Positions 1-7,529 of a stretch of DNA of 64,000 nt are shown piece after piece (position 1 is the stretch's first letter; every line of letters begins with the position of its first letter). The DNA lies in contig NZ_LT984804.1 in assembly GCF_900250115.1 (NCBI RefSeq), positions 124,001 to 188,000 of the forward strand, given 5' to 3'. Made by a program: the position numbers and the translations under genes. This DNA is from Cupriavidus taiwanensis. Lineage in GTDB: Bacteria; Pseudomonadota; Gammaproteobacteria; Burkholderiales; Burkholderiaceae. The notes beneath the pieces were generated by a model. It made no database searches, was not told where the DNA came from, and was given only the letters and a program-made list of their open reading frames with translations.

Positions 1-69
1 TCCGCGCGCCATGTCACGCGCCGGGTCCGGGTGTTCGTTGATTTCCTGCTCGAAAAATTCTCGGCGTAG
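1..69 (+). CDS. LysR-family regulator, C-terminal end only (truncated by window start)
   Basis: The frame starting at base 1 is open to a TAG at 67-69 and encodes 22 residues ending VFVDFLLEKFSA. The pattern 'RVRVFVDFLLEKF' is the typical last helix of LysR-type regulators, whose effector domain ends with '(V)FIDFLxxxF'. Only the tail is present, so the DNA-binding domain and the regulated target cannot be read. It converges on the ridA-like gene, with 9 bases between the two stop codons. Confidence 0.7.
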   Translation, partial: SARHVTRRVRVFVDFLLEKFSA

Positions 70-78
70 CCGTTCGGC

Positions 79-543
79 TCATGCCGGCCGGACCTGGGCA
101 ATGACCACCAGGATCACGGCCGCGTTGCCCGGCTGCTGGAAGTGCGAAGAGATCGTGCGCGCGTGGCCGGCCTTGTCGCCCAGCACGTCGCGGAACAGGT
201 CCGACGCCGCGTCGAGCACCACCGGTTGTGCGAACCAACCCGGCGCGCTGGCAATGTGGCCGTCGACCCGCACGAGGTGGTCGAGCCGCGCAAAGCCGCC
301 CAGATGCGCGTCGATCTGCGCCAGCACGTTCAGCGCGGCCAGTTCGGCGGCACGTCTGCCCTGGTCGACGCTCAGGTCCTTGCCGACCTGGCCCTGCCAC
401 ATCACCTTCCCATCCTGCAGCGGCAGCTGCCCGGAAATGAACAGCAGCTCTCCGGCCTGGCTGACCGCGGTATAGCTGCCCAAGGGTTGAGGCGGTTGCG
501 GCAGCGCCAGGCCGCGCGCCGCGAGTCGTTGCTGGACGGACAT
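79..543 (-). CDS. RidA/YjgF-family enamine deaminase-like protein (154 aa)
   Basis: The product is a single-domain YjgF/YER057c/UK114 protein. Members hydrolyse reactive enamine/imine intermediates made by PLP enzymes, or act in specific catabolic pathways. Family features include the early 'G.Y..A...GELLFISGQLP' strand, the central 'AALNVLAQIDAHLG' helix and the late 'A..AVILVVIAQVR' strand. At about 154 residues it is longer than canonical RidA (about 130) and belongs to the YjgH-like long subgroup with 'GDKAGHART'. The ATG at 543 is chosen because GGGAG lies about 6 bases upstream; an in-frame TTG at 555 is less likely. It shares orientation with the creatininase and MFS genes upstream but is separated by about 215 bases. 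The substrate is unknown. Confidence 0.85.
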   Translation of the reverse strand: MSVQQRLAARGLALPQPPQPLGSYTAVSQAGELLFISGQLPLQDGKVMWQGQVGKDLSVDQGRRAAELAALNVLAQIDAHLGGFARLDHLVRVDGHIASAPGWFAQPVVLDAASDLFRDVLGDKAGHARTISSHFQQPGNAAVILVVIAQVRPA

Positions 544-729
544 GCTGGCTCCCAATCCGAAGGTGGTGTCGCAAACGGCACGGCGAGTGCCGGCCGTGGC
601 ATCGGGGACGGCGCCAAGTGCATGTCGGAGCCGGCGGCCGTGCTCACACCACGGACTCTATGGGCTCGCCTGCACGCGATAAAGCCATCGGCGGGAACAG
701 GACTTGATACATGACGTAACCAGTCCTGG

Positions 730-757
730 CCGCGGCCAGCCATGCACCTGGCCGCGG
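730..757 (-). terminator. Perfect 10-bp GC-rich hairpin after the creatininase gene
   Basis: CCGCGGCCAG and its exact complement CTGGCCGCGG flank an 8-base loop, starting 2 bases after the stop of the minus-strand creatininase gene. There is no T-run, so it may be a weak or Rho-assisted terminator or a 3' stabilising stem. Confidence 0.45.
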
Positions 758-759
758 CA

Positions 760-1509
760 TCAGTCCGGCATGGGTTCGCGGCCGAACGCGTCCAGTTCGC
801 GGACCAGGCTTTGCGCCGCCAGCCGCACCAGCGCGGCGCCCTTCTCGGGCGTCGCCAGTCCGGGGTCCGAGCCGATGCGGCCATCCGGATAGCGCGCGCG
901 GAAGTCCAGCGCCTCGCGGATCGGGCCGCTGGGGGCGATCCGGGGCGCATAGTCGGCCTGTTTGCGCGCATCCGGCAAGGCCCACTGGGTGATTGCGATT
1001 TCGGACGGCGTGGCGTGCGCGCCATGGCCGGTCGGGAACTGGTCGCGCGCCAGTTCGCCCACGCCAGGCAAGTCCCACCAGTTGCACAGCTTCAGCGCAA
1101 AGCCGGCGCGGCGCCGGGCGAAGCTGGCTTCGGCGTAGAGCTCGGAGAAGGCCGCGTCGATCGAGGCGACGTTGCCGCCATGGCCGTTCAGGAACAGCAT
1201 TTTCTCGAAGCCGTGTCCGGCGAGCGAACGTACCCAGTCCCCGATCGCGGCAATGAAGGTCGACGGGCGCAGCGAGATCGTGCCGGCGAATGCCAGGTGA
1301 TGCTGGGCCATGCCGATATTGAAGGTCGGCGCCACCAGGATATCGGCCTGCTTCTCGGCCTCGCCGGCAATGATCTGCGGGCACAGCCAGTCGGTGCCGA
1401 GCAGGCCGGTCGGCCCATGTTGTTCGTTCGAGCCGATCGGGATCACGATGGTGCGGCTGCGGGCCAGGTATTGCTCGATCTCCGCCCAGGTTGACAGATG
1501 AAGTTGCAC
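760..1509 (-). CDS. Creatininase-family amidohydrolase (249 aa)
   Basis: The product belongs to the creatininase/ArfB (FAPy deformylase) family of metal-dependent amide or ring hydrolases. The N-terminal 'VIPIGSNEQHGPTGLLGTD' carries the metal-binding Glu, His and Asp, followed by 'LFLNGHGGN' and a 'HA..SEI' segment near the C-terminus. The His that normally follows 'GP' in EQHGPH is Thr here. A GTG start at 1509 with AAGGAG 5 bases upstream gives the family length; no ATG fits. It follows the MFS permease in the same direction with a 50-base gap, so permease and hydrolase probably form a catabolic operon controlled by the divergent LysR at 3074. The substrate (creatinine-like, cyclic amide or formamide) cannot be decided. 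Confidence 0.85.
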   Translation of the reverse strand: MQLHLSTWAEIEQYLARSRTIVIPIGSNEQHGPTGLLGTDWLCPQIIAGEAEKQADILVAPTFNIGMAQHHLAFAGTISLRPSTFIAAIGDWVRSLAGHGFEKMLFLNGHGGNVASIDAAFSELYAEASFARRRAGFALKLCNWWDLPGVGELARDQFPTGHGAHATPSEIAITQWALPDARKQADYAPRIAPSGPIREALDFRARYPDGRIGSDPGLATPEKGAALVRLAAQSLVRELDAFGREPMPD

Positions 1510-1559
1510 GGGAGCTCCTTGGTGGGTGAGGGTTGGGATCACGGCGGCGCGATGCCGCC

Positions 1560-2846
1560 TCAGCGGCGCGCGGGCATCTGGTTGCACAGGATGATGATGG
1601 CCGCCAGCAGCGGCAGCGCGGCCATCATCAGCATGCCGAGATGGAGGTTGCCGGTCGCGGTCTTGGTCCAGCCGATGATGGCCGGCCCCCAGAAGCCGCC
1701 CGACAGGCCGATGGTGTTGATCAGCGCAATGCCGCCCGCCGCCGCCGGGCCCTTGATGTACTCGGCCGGCATGGCCCAGAACACGGTGTAGGCCATCCAC
1801 AGGCCCATGGTGGCGAGCGTCAGCAGCACCAGCGTCGCCACCAGGTTGCCGTCCGCCAGCACCGAGGCGGCCAGCAGCGCGGCCGCCCCCAGCGCCGGCA
1901 GCGCGCAGTGCAGGCGCCGCTCGCCCGAGCGGTCGGACTTGCGGCCCATGTAGTACATGCCGAAGGCCGCGGCCACGTAGGGGATGGCCGCATACCAGCC
2001 GAGCCGCACGGTATCGTCCACGCCCTGCGCCTTGATCATGGTCGGCAGCCAGAAACTGATGGCGTAGATCGCCGCGATGATGCAGAAGTACGCCAGCGCC
2101 AGCACATAGACACGCGGATCCCTGGCCACCGCGCCGAAGCCATGCTTGTGCGCCGCAACCGGTCCCAGCTCGGCTTCCAGCAGCCGCTGTTCGGCGTCGC
2201 TGAGCCAGCTCGCCTGCGCCGGGCGGTCCGGCACCAGCGACAGCGCCAGCATGCCGAGCAGCACGCACGGCAGGCCCTCGACCAGGAACATCCATTGCCA
2301 GCCCGCCAGTCCGCCATGGCCCGCCAGCGCGGTCATCAGCCAGGCCGACACCGGGCCGCCGACGATGCCGCCGATCGGCCCGGCCAGGAACACGATGGCG
2401 ATGGCGCGTGCCATGCGTTGCGGCCCGTACCAGCACGACAGGTAATAGATCATGCCGGGCGCGAAGCCGGCCTCGAACACGCCGAGCAGGAAGCGCATCG
2501 CGTAGAACGTCGGCACGTCCCGCACGAACACCATGCACGCCGAAGTGAGACCCCACAGCACCAGGATCCGGCTGAAGGTCTTGCGGGCCCCGACCCGCGG
2601 CAGCATCAGGTTGCTCGGCAGCTCGAACAGCACATAGCCGAGGAAGAAGATCCCGGCGCCGACGCCGTAGGCCGCGTCGGAGAAGCCCAGGTCGCTTTGC
2701 ATCTGCAGCTTGGCGAAGCCGACGTTGACCCGGTCCAGGTAGGCAAACAGGTAGCAGACCAGCAGGAAGGGCAACAGGCGCCAGTTGATGCGGCTGTACA
2801 GGCTGGAAGCGCCATCCATGGCGCCCGCGGTGGGGTTGGCTAGCAT
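1560..2846 (-). CDS. MFS permease, anion:cation symporter (ACS) type (428 aa)
   Basis: A 12-helix major facilitator resembling the ACS family (phthalate, hexuronate and tartrate permeases). Visible features are the N-terminal '[29 protein letters not shown]' segment, in which the helix 1 'LDR.N' motif is diagnostic, '[20 protein letters not shown]', 'GARK' in loop 2-3, and '[23 protein letters not shown]' for helix 4. The ATG at 2846 with GGAG 9 bases upstream is preferred over longer frames without initiation signals. It probably imports an organic anion that the adjacent creatininase-family enzyme or the RidA-like protein then processes. Divergent from a LysR gene. Confidence 0.87.
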   Translation of the reverse strand: MLANPTAGAMDGASSLYSRINWRLLPFLLVCYLFAYLDRVNVGFAKLQMQSDLGFSDAAYGVGAGIFFLGYVLFELPSNLMLPRVGARKTFSRILVLWGLTSACMVFVRDVPTFYAMRFLLGVFEAGFAPGMIYYLSCWYGPQRMARAIAIVFLAGPIGGIVGGPVSAWLMTALAGHGGLAGWQWMFLVEGLPCVLLGMLALSLVPDRPAQASWLSDAEQRLLEAELGPVAAHKHGFGAVARDPRVYVLALAYFCIIAAIYAISFWLPTMIKAQGVDDTVRLGWYAAIPYVAAAFGMYYMGRKSDRSGERRLHCALPALGAAALLAASVLADGNLVATLVLLTLATMGLWMAYTVFWAMPAEYIKGPAAAGGIALINTIGLSGGFWGPAIIGWTKTATGNLHLGMLMMAALPLLAAIIILCNQMPARR

Positions 2847-3073
2847 GCTCGTTGTCTCCGGTGTGGTTGCGGCTCGGTGGGGCTTGGTCGGGCCCTCGTG
2901 AACGGAATCGTGGCAGCCGCCGCCCGGTTGGCAAACAGCAACTCGGGCCACACTTCGTTCTGTTCCGGGCAACGCACCGGTGCAGGTGGCCCCGCGCTGT
3001 CCGTGGCAGGCAAGGCAAGGTCCCTTCAGGTATCGTTAGCGCTGCGGCAAAAACGGCGGAACAGGCGTTCGAC

Positions 3074-3991
3074 ATGCGAGAAATCAATCAGCAGCGGCTG
3101 CGGTACTTCCGTGAAGTGCTGGCGCACGGCACCATCCGTGGCGCGGCGGAGAGCCTGAACACCTCACCCTCGGTGATCACCCGGCAGATCCGGCTGCTGG
3201 AGGAAGAACTTGGCGCGCTGCTGTTCGAGCGCGAGCCCCGCGGGCTCCGGCCCACCGCCGCGGCGGCGCACCTGGTGGAATTCTGGCGCGGCTACCGCTC
3301 GCACCAGGAGAAGCTGGAAGACCAGCTGCACGCGCTGCAGGGGCTGCAGCAAGGCGAGGTCAGGCTGGTCCTGAGCGAGGGCTACGTCGACCTGCTCGTC
3401 AACGAAGTGCTGGCGCGGTTCTGTGCGCGCTATCCGCGCCTGGATATCCGCATGGACATCCTCGCGGTCGATGGCGTGCTGGAGGAAGTGGCGGAAAGCC
3501 GCGCGCATATCGGCCTGGCCTACAACCCGCCGCCGCACCCGCGCATCGAGTACCGCGCGAGCGCGGCGCAGCCGGTGGTGCTGCTGGTCAGACCCGACCA
3601 CCCGCTGGCGCTGCGCGGCGGCGCGGCCAGCGTCGCCGACCTGCAGGCCTATCCGCTGGCCATGATGCCGGCCTCGTTTGGCGTCGGCCATGCCTTGCGC
3701 ATGGTCGAGTTCGCCGAGAATGTCTCGATCCGCGCGACGCTGGTCAGCAACTCGCTGACCGCGCTGAAGCAGTTCGTTGCCTACGACCGGTACATGACTC
3801 TGATCGGGGAATTCGCCGCGTACCGCGAGATCGCGGCGGGCACGCTGGCGGTGGTGCCGCTCGAGCATCCCTTGTTTCTGGGCACGCAGGCCCGGCTGCT
3901 GGTGAAAACGGGCCGCCCCCTGCCGGCGGCGGCGCTGGAACTGCTCGACCATATCGGCCGGCATATGTCGATGTTCGCGCGCCAGCGCTAG
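3074..3991 (+). CDS. LysR-family transcriptional regulator (305 aa)
   Basis: A full-length LysR regulator. The N-terminal winged HTH (residues about 5-64) reads '[45 protein letters not shown]', followed by a periplasmic-binding-like effector domain with '[21 protein letters not shown]...YPRLDI'. The ATG at 3074 places the HTH at the normal distance from the N-terminus; further upstream the frame is only background. It is divergent from the MFS-creatininase pair with 227 bases between, the classical arrangement for a LysR activator of the neighbouring operon. The inducer is unknown. Confidence 0.9.
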   Translation: MREINQQRLRYFREVLAHGTIRGAAESLNTSPSVITRQIRLLEEELGALLFEREPRGLRPTAAAAHLVEFWRGYRSHQEKLEDQLHALQGLQQGEVRLVLSEGYVDLLVNEVLARFCARYPRLDIRMDILAVDGVLEEVAESRAHIGLAYNPPPHPRIEYRASAAQPVVLLVRPDHPLALRGGAASVADLQAYPLAMMPASFGVGHALRMVEFAENVSIRATLVSNSLTALKQFVAYDRYMTLIGEFAAYREIAAGTLAVVPLEHPLFLGTQARLLVKTGRPLPAAALELLDHIGRHMSMFARQR

Positions 3992-4033
3992 CCGCACCGC
4001 CGTGGCGGCGTCGTGCCGGCGCTGCCCGTGCGC

Positions 4034-4144
4034 TCAAGCGAGCGTCTGCGCGACCATGGCCGCGGCGGCCAGGCTCGAGGTGCCGATCGCCAGCCAGCAT
4101 CCGAGCAGCAGCGCGCCATGGGCGAAGCTTCGGCCTGGGTTCAT
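4034..4144 (-). CDS. Small hydrophobic protein (36 aa)
   Basis: A short frame with an ATG at 4144, preceded by AGGAG at a good distance, encoding 36 residues with a basic N-terminus (MNPGRSFAHG) and one hydrophobic stretch (ALLLGCWLAIGTSSLAAAAMVA). It could be a single-pass membrane microprotein or a secreted peptide whose signal is cleaved after an Ala. It lies 34 bases downstream of the isochorismatase-like gene in the same direction and would be co-transcribed. No family recognised; the good ribosome site and position support it, but length alone cannot prove it. Confidence 0.45.
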   Translation of the reverse strand: MNPGRSFAHGALLLGCWLAIGTSSLAAAAMVAQTLA

Positions 4145-4178
4145 GGTGTGGTCTCCTGTCGGATGCTGGCGGCGTGGA

Positions 4179-4877
4179 TCAGCGCTCGATCACCGGAGCG
4201 TGGACCGGGGCGATCGATGCGTGCGGCGTGGCGGTGCGTTGCGCCGCCTTGTGCACCATGGTGTAGGCGTAGTCGATGCCCATGCCGTAGGCGCCCGAGT
4301 GTTCCTTGGCAATGGCGGTGACGGCGTCGTAGGTGTCGCGGCTGTTCCAGTCGCGCTGCCATTCCAGCAGCACCTGTTGCCACGTCACCGGCACCACGCC
4401 GGCCTGGATCATGCGCTGCATGGCGTAGTCGTGCGCTTCCTTGCTGGTGCCGCCCGAGGCGTCGGCGACCATGTAGATCTCGTAGTCACCCTCCAGCATC
4501 GCGCTCAGTGCGAAGGTGGTGTTGCAGACTTCGGTCCACAGCCCGGCCACCACCACTTTCTTGCGGCCGGCGGCCTGCAGGGCATCGCGCACCTTCTGGT
4601 CGTCCCACGAGTTCATCGAGGTGCGCTCGAGGGTCTGCTTGCCGGGAAACACGTCCAGCAGCTCGGGGTAGGTATAGCCCGAGAACGAATCGCTCTCGAC
4701 GGTGGTGATGGTGGTCGGCACGTCGAACACCCGGGCCGCCTTGGCGAGCCCGATTACGTTGTTCTTCATGGTCTGGCGGTCCATCGACTGGACCCCGAAG
4801 GCCATCTGCGGCTGGTGGTCGATGATGATCAGCTGGCTGTTGCGCGGGGTCAGGACTTCGAGCTTGGCGTTCGACAT
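4179..4877 (-). CDS. Isochorismatase-like cysteine hydrolase, YcaC-like (232 aa)
   Basis: Cysteine hydrolase of the isochorismatase superfamily (nicotinamidase, N-carbamoylsarcosine amidase, YcaC). 'QLIIIDHQPQM' carries the nucleophile-activating Asp20; the catalytic Cys118 sits in 'VVAGLWTEVCNTTF', followed by the family's cis-peptide region and 'ALSAMLEGDYEIYMVADASGGTS'. 'ERTSMNSWDD' aligns with the 'RPGNINAWD' segment I recall from YcaC, so the third triad residue may be Arg85 rather than Lys. The ATG at 4877 has AGGAGAAC just upstream. Many members have unknown substrates. It is followed by the 36-residue microprotein; no dedicated regulator is obvious, the nearest being the convergent LysR at 3074. 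Confidence 0.85.
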   Translation of the reverse strand: MSNAKLEVLTPRNSQLIIIDHQPQMAFGVQSMDRQTMKNNVIGLAKAARVFDVPTTITTVESDSFSGYTYPELLDVFPGKQTLERTSMNSWDDQKVRDALQAAGRKKVVVAGLWTEVCNTTFALSAMLEGDYEIYMVADASGGTSKEAHDYAMQRMIQAGVVPVTWQQVLLEWQRDWNSRDTYDAVTAIAKEHSGAYGMGIDYAYTMVHKAAQRTATPHASIAPVHAPVIER

Positions 4878-5069
4878 GATGTTCTCCTAAACGATTCAAA
4901 TTTGTTGATTGTCGGTAGCGGCGCTTTGGGTTTGTCGCGCCGCCATGTCCAGAACTATAGCGAACGCTCTGAGGCTTTCTCTCGACACGCTTTGTCAATG
5001 TTATTCAAAAATATTGATAAATTGAGCCCGGCGCGCGCCGCGGGCGGCAGGGATTGCCTTGAGGTTGGA

Positions 5070-5088
5070 AATGCGAATTGTTATCATT
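5070..5088 (+). promoter_or_regulatory. Fur box upstream of the DUF3649-PepSY-DUF3325 operon
   Basis: On the minus strand the site reads AATGATAACAATTCGCATT. Against the recalled consensus-like site AATGATAATCATTCTCATT I count 16 of 19 matches. It lies 127 bases before the DUF3649 start and just before the putative short leader ORF, in the intergenic region that also faces the isochorismatase gene. It predicts iron-dependent repression of the iron-uptake accessory genes. Confidence 0.6.
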
Positions 5089-5116
5089 TGTGATCGCTCC
5101 CTTTCCGCCTCGCGCC

Positions 5117-5218
5117 ATGCCTGCCGCTTCCGTCCTCGCCCGCCATCCTTGTTTCTCCGGCCACGCCGTCCGGCTGCACGATGGCGCCGCGCACGCGGCG
5201 CTGCGGGTGCCGGCGTGA
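5117..5218 (+). CDS. Possible 33-aa leader ORF overlapping the DUF3649 start
   Basis: ATG at 5117, stop TGA at 5216-5218 overlapping the GTG start of the next gene (GTGA). It encodes 33 residues (begins MPAASVLARHPCFSGHAVRL). No clear ribosome site precedes it. It lies between the Fur box and DUF3649 and could be a translationally coupled leader, or simply chance in GC-rich DNA. No homologue recognised. Confidence 0.25.
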   Translation: MPAASVLARHPCFSGHAVRLHDGAAHAALRVPA

Positions 5219-5511
5219 GCAAGGCGCTGCAAGCGGGCGGGTGGCGCTATCGCGCTGGCGTGGGCGCGCGCGCGGTCGCCGCCATTGCCGGCGGCTACGC
5301 GCTGGCCGCGCTGGCCACCGCGGTGCTGGCGCTCTATCTGCCGATGGCGCGGCACGATGCCGTGACCACGGCGACGCTGCTGTCCTTCGCCTTCTATGCC
5401 GGCGCGGCGGTCTGGGTGTTTGCGGTGCGTAGCGCGTGGCGCGCGTGGGCGGGCCTGGCGCTCCCGGCCGCGCTGCTGTCGGCCATGCTGGTGCTCGGGC
5501 GGGGGGCGTGA
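5215..5511 (+). CDS. DUF3649 small membrane protein, iron-uptake accessory (98 aa)
   Basis: A small protein with about three hydrophobic helices: 'RAVAAIAGGYALAALATAVLALYLP', 'ATLLSFAFYAGAAVWVFAV' and 'AWAGLALPAALLSAMLVL'. This matches DUF3649, typically encoded beside PepSY and DUF3325 genes and TonB-dependent siderophore receptors. The GTG at 5215 starts directly at the conserved region; the upstream frame is Arg-rich background. Its TGA overlaps the ATG of the PepSY gene (TGATG), indicating translational coupling. The Fur box upstream suggests iron-regulated expression. No TonB receptor lies within the window. Confidence 0.75.
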   Translation: MSKALQAGGWRYRAGVGARAVAAIAGGYALAALATAVLALYLPMARHDAVTTATLLSFAFYAGAAVWVFAVRSAWRAWAGLALPAALLSAMLVLGRGA

Positions 5512-7148
5512 TGCGCGCGGGATTCAGGCAGTCGATGGCATGGCTCCACACCTGGAGCGGCCTGCTGGTGTGCTGGGTGTTGTTGCTGATGTTCTGCGGC
5601 GGCACCGCCAGCTACTACAAGGAAGAGATTTCACTGTGGATGCGGCCGGAGCTGCATCGCACCGCGCCCGCCGATGCCGCGCAGGTACCGGCCGCGCAGA
5701 TGGCACAGCAAGCCTTGCGCTATCTCGGGCGCGAGGCGCCCGATGCCGCGCGCTGGTTCGTCACGCTGCCGGATGGGCGGCGCGACGCGGTCAACGTGCT
5801 GTGGACCTACAAGCCGGGGCAGGCGCCGCTCGATGCCGACGGCAAGCCGCGCCGTTTCGACACGCGCCTGCTCGATCCGGCCACCGGCGCGCCGCTGCAG
5901 GCCGCGCGCGAGACCCGCGGCGGCGAGTTCCTCTACCGGCTGCACTTCGACCTGCATTACATGCCGGCCAGGTGGGCGCGCTGGATCGCGGGCTTCTGCG
6001 CCATGTTCATGCTGGTGGCGATCGTCAGTGGCGTGATCACCCATCGCCGCATCTTCGCCGACTTCTTCACCTTCCGGCGCGGCAAGGGCCAGCGTTCCTG
6101 GCTCGATGCGCACAACGCGCTGGCGGTGCTGCCGCTGCCGTTCCACCTGATGATCACCTATACCGGGCTGGTGACGCTGCTGTTCATGTACATGCCGTGG
6201 GGCGTCGAGGCGGCATACGGCGGCGACCAGCGCGCGTTCCAGGCGCAGACCAGGCTGCGCCCGCTGCCGCCCAAGGCGGCGGGCACGGCCGCGCCGCTGG
6301 CGAGCGTGCCCGAGATGATGGCGCAGGCCGAGCGCGCGTGGCAGGGCGGGCAGGTGCGCCGCATCGTGGTGAACCTGCCGGGCGATGCCAACGCCAGCGT
6401 GACGCTCGCGCGCGCCGAGCCCGCTACGCTGGCGCACGATCCGCACGCGCTCGAATTCGCCGGTGCCAGCGGCGCCCTGCTGGGCGCGTATGCCGGGGAC
6501 AAGTCCGCCGCGGAACTGACGCGCAGCGTCATGACCGGCCTGCATATCGCCAGCTTCGCGCCCGCCGGCCTGCGCGCGCTGTTCTTCCTGTGCGGGCTGG
6601 CCGGCACCGCCATGGTGGCCACCGGCGCCATCCTGTGGGCGGTGCGCACGCGCCAGCAACAGGCCAAGGCGATCGCGGCGCGGGGACGGCCGGGGTTCGG
6701 GCTGCGCCTGGTCGAGGCGCTCAATATCGGCGCCATCGCCGGCCTGCCGGTGGCCTTTGCCAGCTACTTCTGGGCCAACCGCCTGTTGCCGGTGGCCATG
6801 GCGCAGCGGCCCGAGGCCGAGATCCGCTGGTTCTTCATCGCCTGGGCCGCGTGCGCGCTGCTGGCGCTGTGCCGGCCCACGCGCGGCATGTGGTGCGCGC
6901 AGCTGTGGGCGGGCGCGGCGATGTTCGGCACCATCCCGCTGCTCAATGCGCTGACCACCGGCTCGCACCTGGGCGTGACCTTGCTGCAGGGGCGCGGTCC
7001 GGCTGCCGTGGCCGGCTTCGACCTGGTGTCGCTGGCGCTGGGCGTGGGCCTGGGTGCGGCGGCATGGCTCACGGGCCGCCGCCAAGCCGTGGCCGCGCGC
7101 GCGGCAGCGCGCCCGCGCAGCGTCACCGCCACGCGGGAGGCCGCATGA
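5511..7148 (+). CDS. PepSY-associated TM protein, PiuB-like (545 aa)
   Basis: An inner-membrane PepSY-type protein of the PiuB/iron-regulated family, proposed to reduce or process iron-siderophores in the periplasm. It opens with 'FRQSMAWLHTWSGLLVCWVLLLMFCGGTASYYKEEISLWM', the typical 'HRWxGL' first helix, has a periplasmic domain (about 50-140), then 'FLYRLHFDLHY...WIAGFCAMFMLVAIVSGVITHRRIF' and 'DAHNALAVLPLPFHLMITYTGL' with paired His residues suited to haem binding, and several C-terminal helices (about 365-525). Start and stop overlap both neighbours by four bases or less, so the three genes form one coupled unit. The specific siderophore is unknown. Confidence 0.85.
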   Translation: MRAGFRQSMAWLHTWSGLLVCWVLLLMFCGGTASYYKEEISLWMRPELHRTAPADAAQVPAAQMAQQALRYLGREAPDAARWFVTLPDGRRDAVNVLWTYKPGQAPLDADGKPRRFDTRLLDPATGAPLQAARETRGGEFLYRLHFDLHYMPARWARWIAGFCAMFMLVAIVSGVITHRRIFADFFTFRRGKGQRSWLDAHNALAVLPLPFHLMITYTGLVTLLFMYMPWGVEAAYGGDQRAFQAQTRLRPLPPKAAGTAAPLASVPEMMAQAERAWQGGQVRRIVVNLPGDANASVTLARAEPATLAHDPHALEFAGASGALLGAYAGDKSAAELTRSVMTGLHIASFAPAGLRALFFLCGLAGTAMVATGAILWAVRTRQQQAKAIAARGRPGFGLRLVEALNIGAIAGLPVAFASYFWANRLLPVAMAQRPEAEIRWFFIAWAACALLALCRPTRGMWCAQLWAGAAMFGTIPLLNALTTGSHLGVTLLQGRGPAAVAGFDLVSLALGVGLGAAAWLTGRRQAVAARAAARPRSVTATREAA

Positions 7149-7495
7149 ACGCGCTGGCTGCATTCGCGCTGTCGCTGGCCGGGTTTGCCGCGCTGGCATT
7201 GTCACTGGAGCGCCACCATGCCGATATCCATGGCCGCGGCAGCATGCCGTCGCGCGGTGCGGCGGCGCGCTTGCGCCTGGCCGGTGCCGTGGCGCTGGCG
7301 CTGGCGTGGGGCCTGCATAGCGCCGCGCAGGGCGGCCCGATGGGCACGGTGTCGTGGCTGGGCACGCTGACGGCCAGTGCCATCGCCGTGGCGCTGGGCC
7401 TGTCCTACGCGCCGCGCGCGGTGCAGCGCCTGCTGCCCGGCGTGGCGCTCGTCGGGCTGGCCGGCGCGGGCGCCGGCTGGCTGTTTGCCGGTTGA
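7145..7495 (+). CDS. DUF3325 membrane protein (116 aa)
   Basis: The ATG overlaps the PepSY stop (ATGA). The protein has three to four hydrophobic helices, 'LAAFALSLAGFAALALSLERHHADIHG' (the 'ALxxxRHxxQ' type opening of DUF3325), 'RLAGAVALALAWGLHSA' and 'WLGTLTASAIAVALGLSYAPR', and a Gly/Ala-rich last helix. DUF3325 is the usual third member of PepSY-DUF3649 iron-uptake sets; its biochemical role is not established. It ends 35 bases before the convergent hybrid kinase gene. Confidence 0.8.
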   Translation: MNALAAFALSLAGFAALALSLERHHADIHGRGSMPSRGAAARLRLAGAVALALAWGLHSAAQGGPMGTVSWLGTLTASAIAVALGLSYAPRAVQRLLPGVALVGLAGAGAGWLFAG

Positions 7496-7529
7496 GCGGC
7501 CGAGGCTGAGCGATCGCGCCGCGGTGCGC

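Noticed and set aside
760..3087. 775-codon open frame on the minus strand spanning the creatininase and upstream
   Set aside because: The first 500 codons are in the wrong frame for the MFS protein; only the C-terminal part from the GTG at 1509 is real.
5117..5218. Resemblance of 'HPCFSGHA' in the 33-residue leader to a NifB-type N-terminal motif
   Set aside because: Too short, lacks the cysteine cluster of radical SAM proteins and lies in an iron-uptake context; coincidental.
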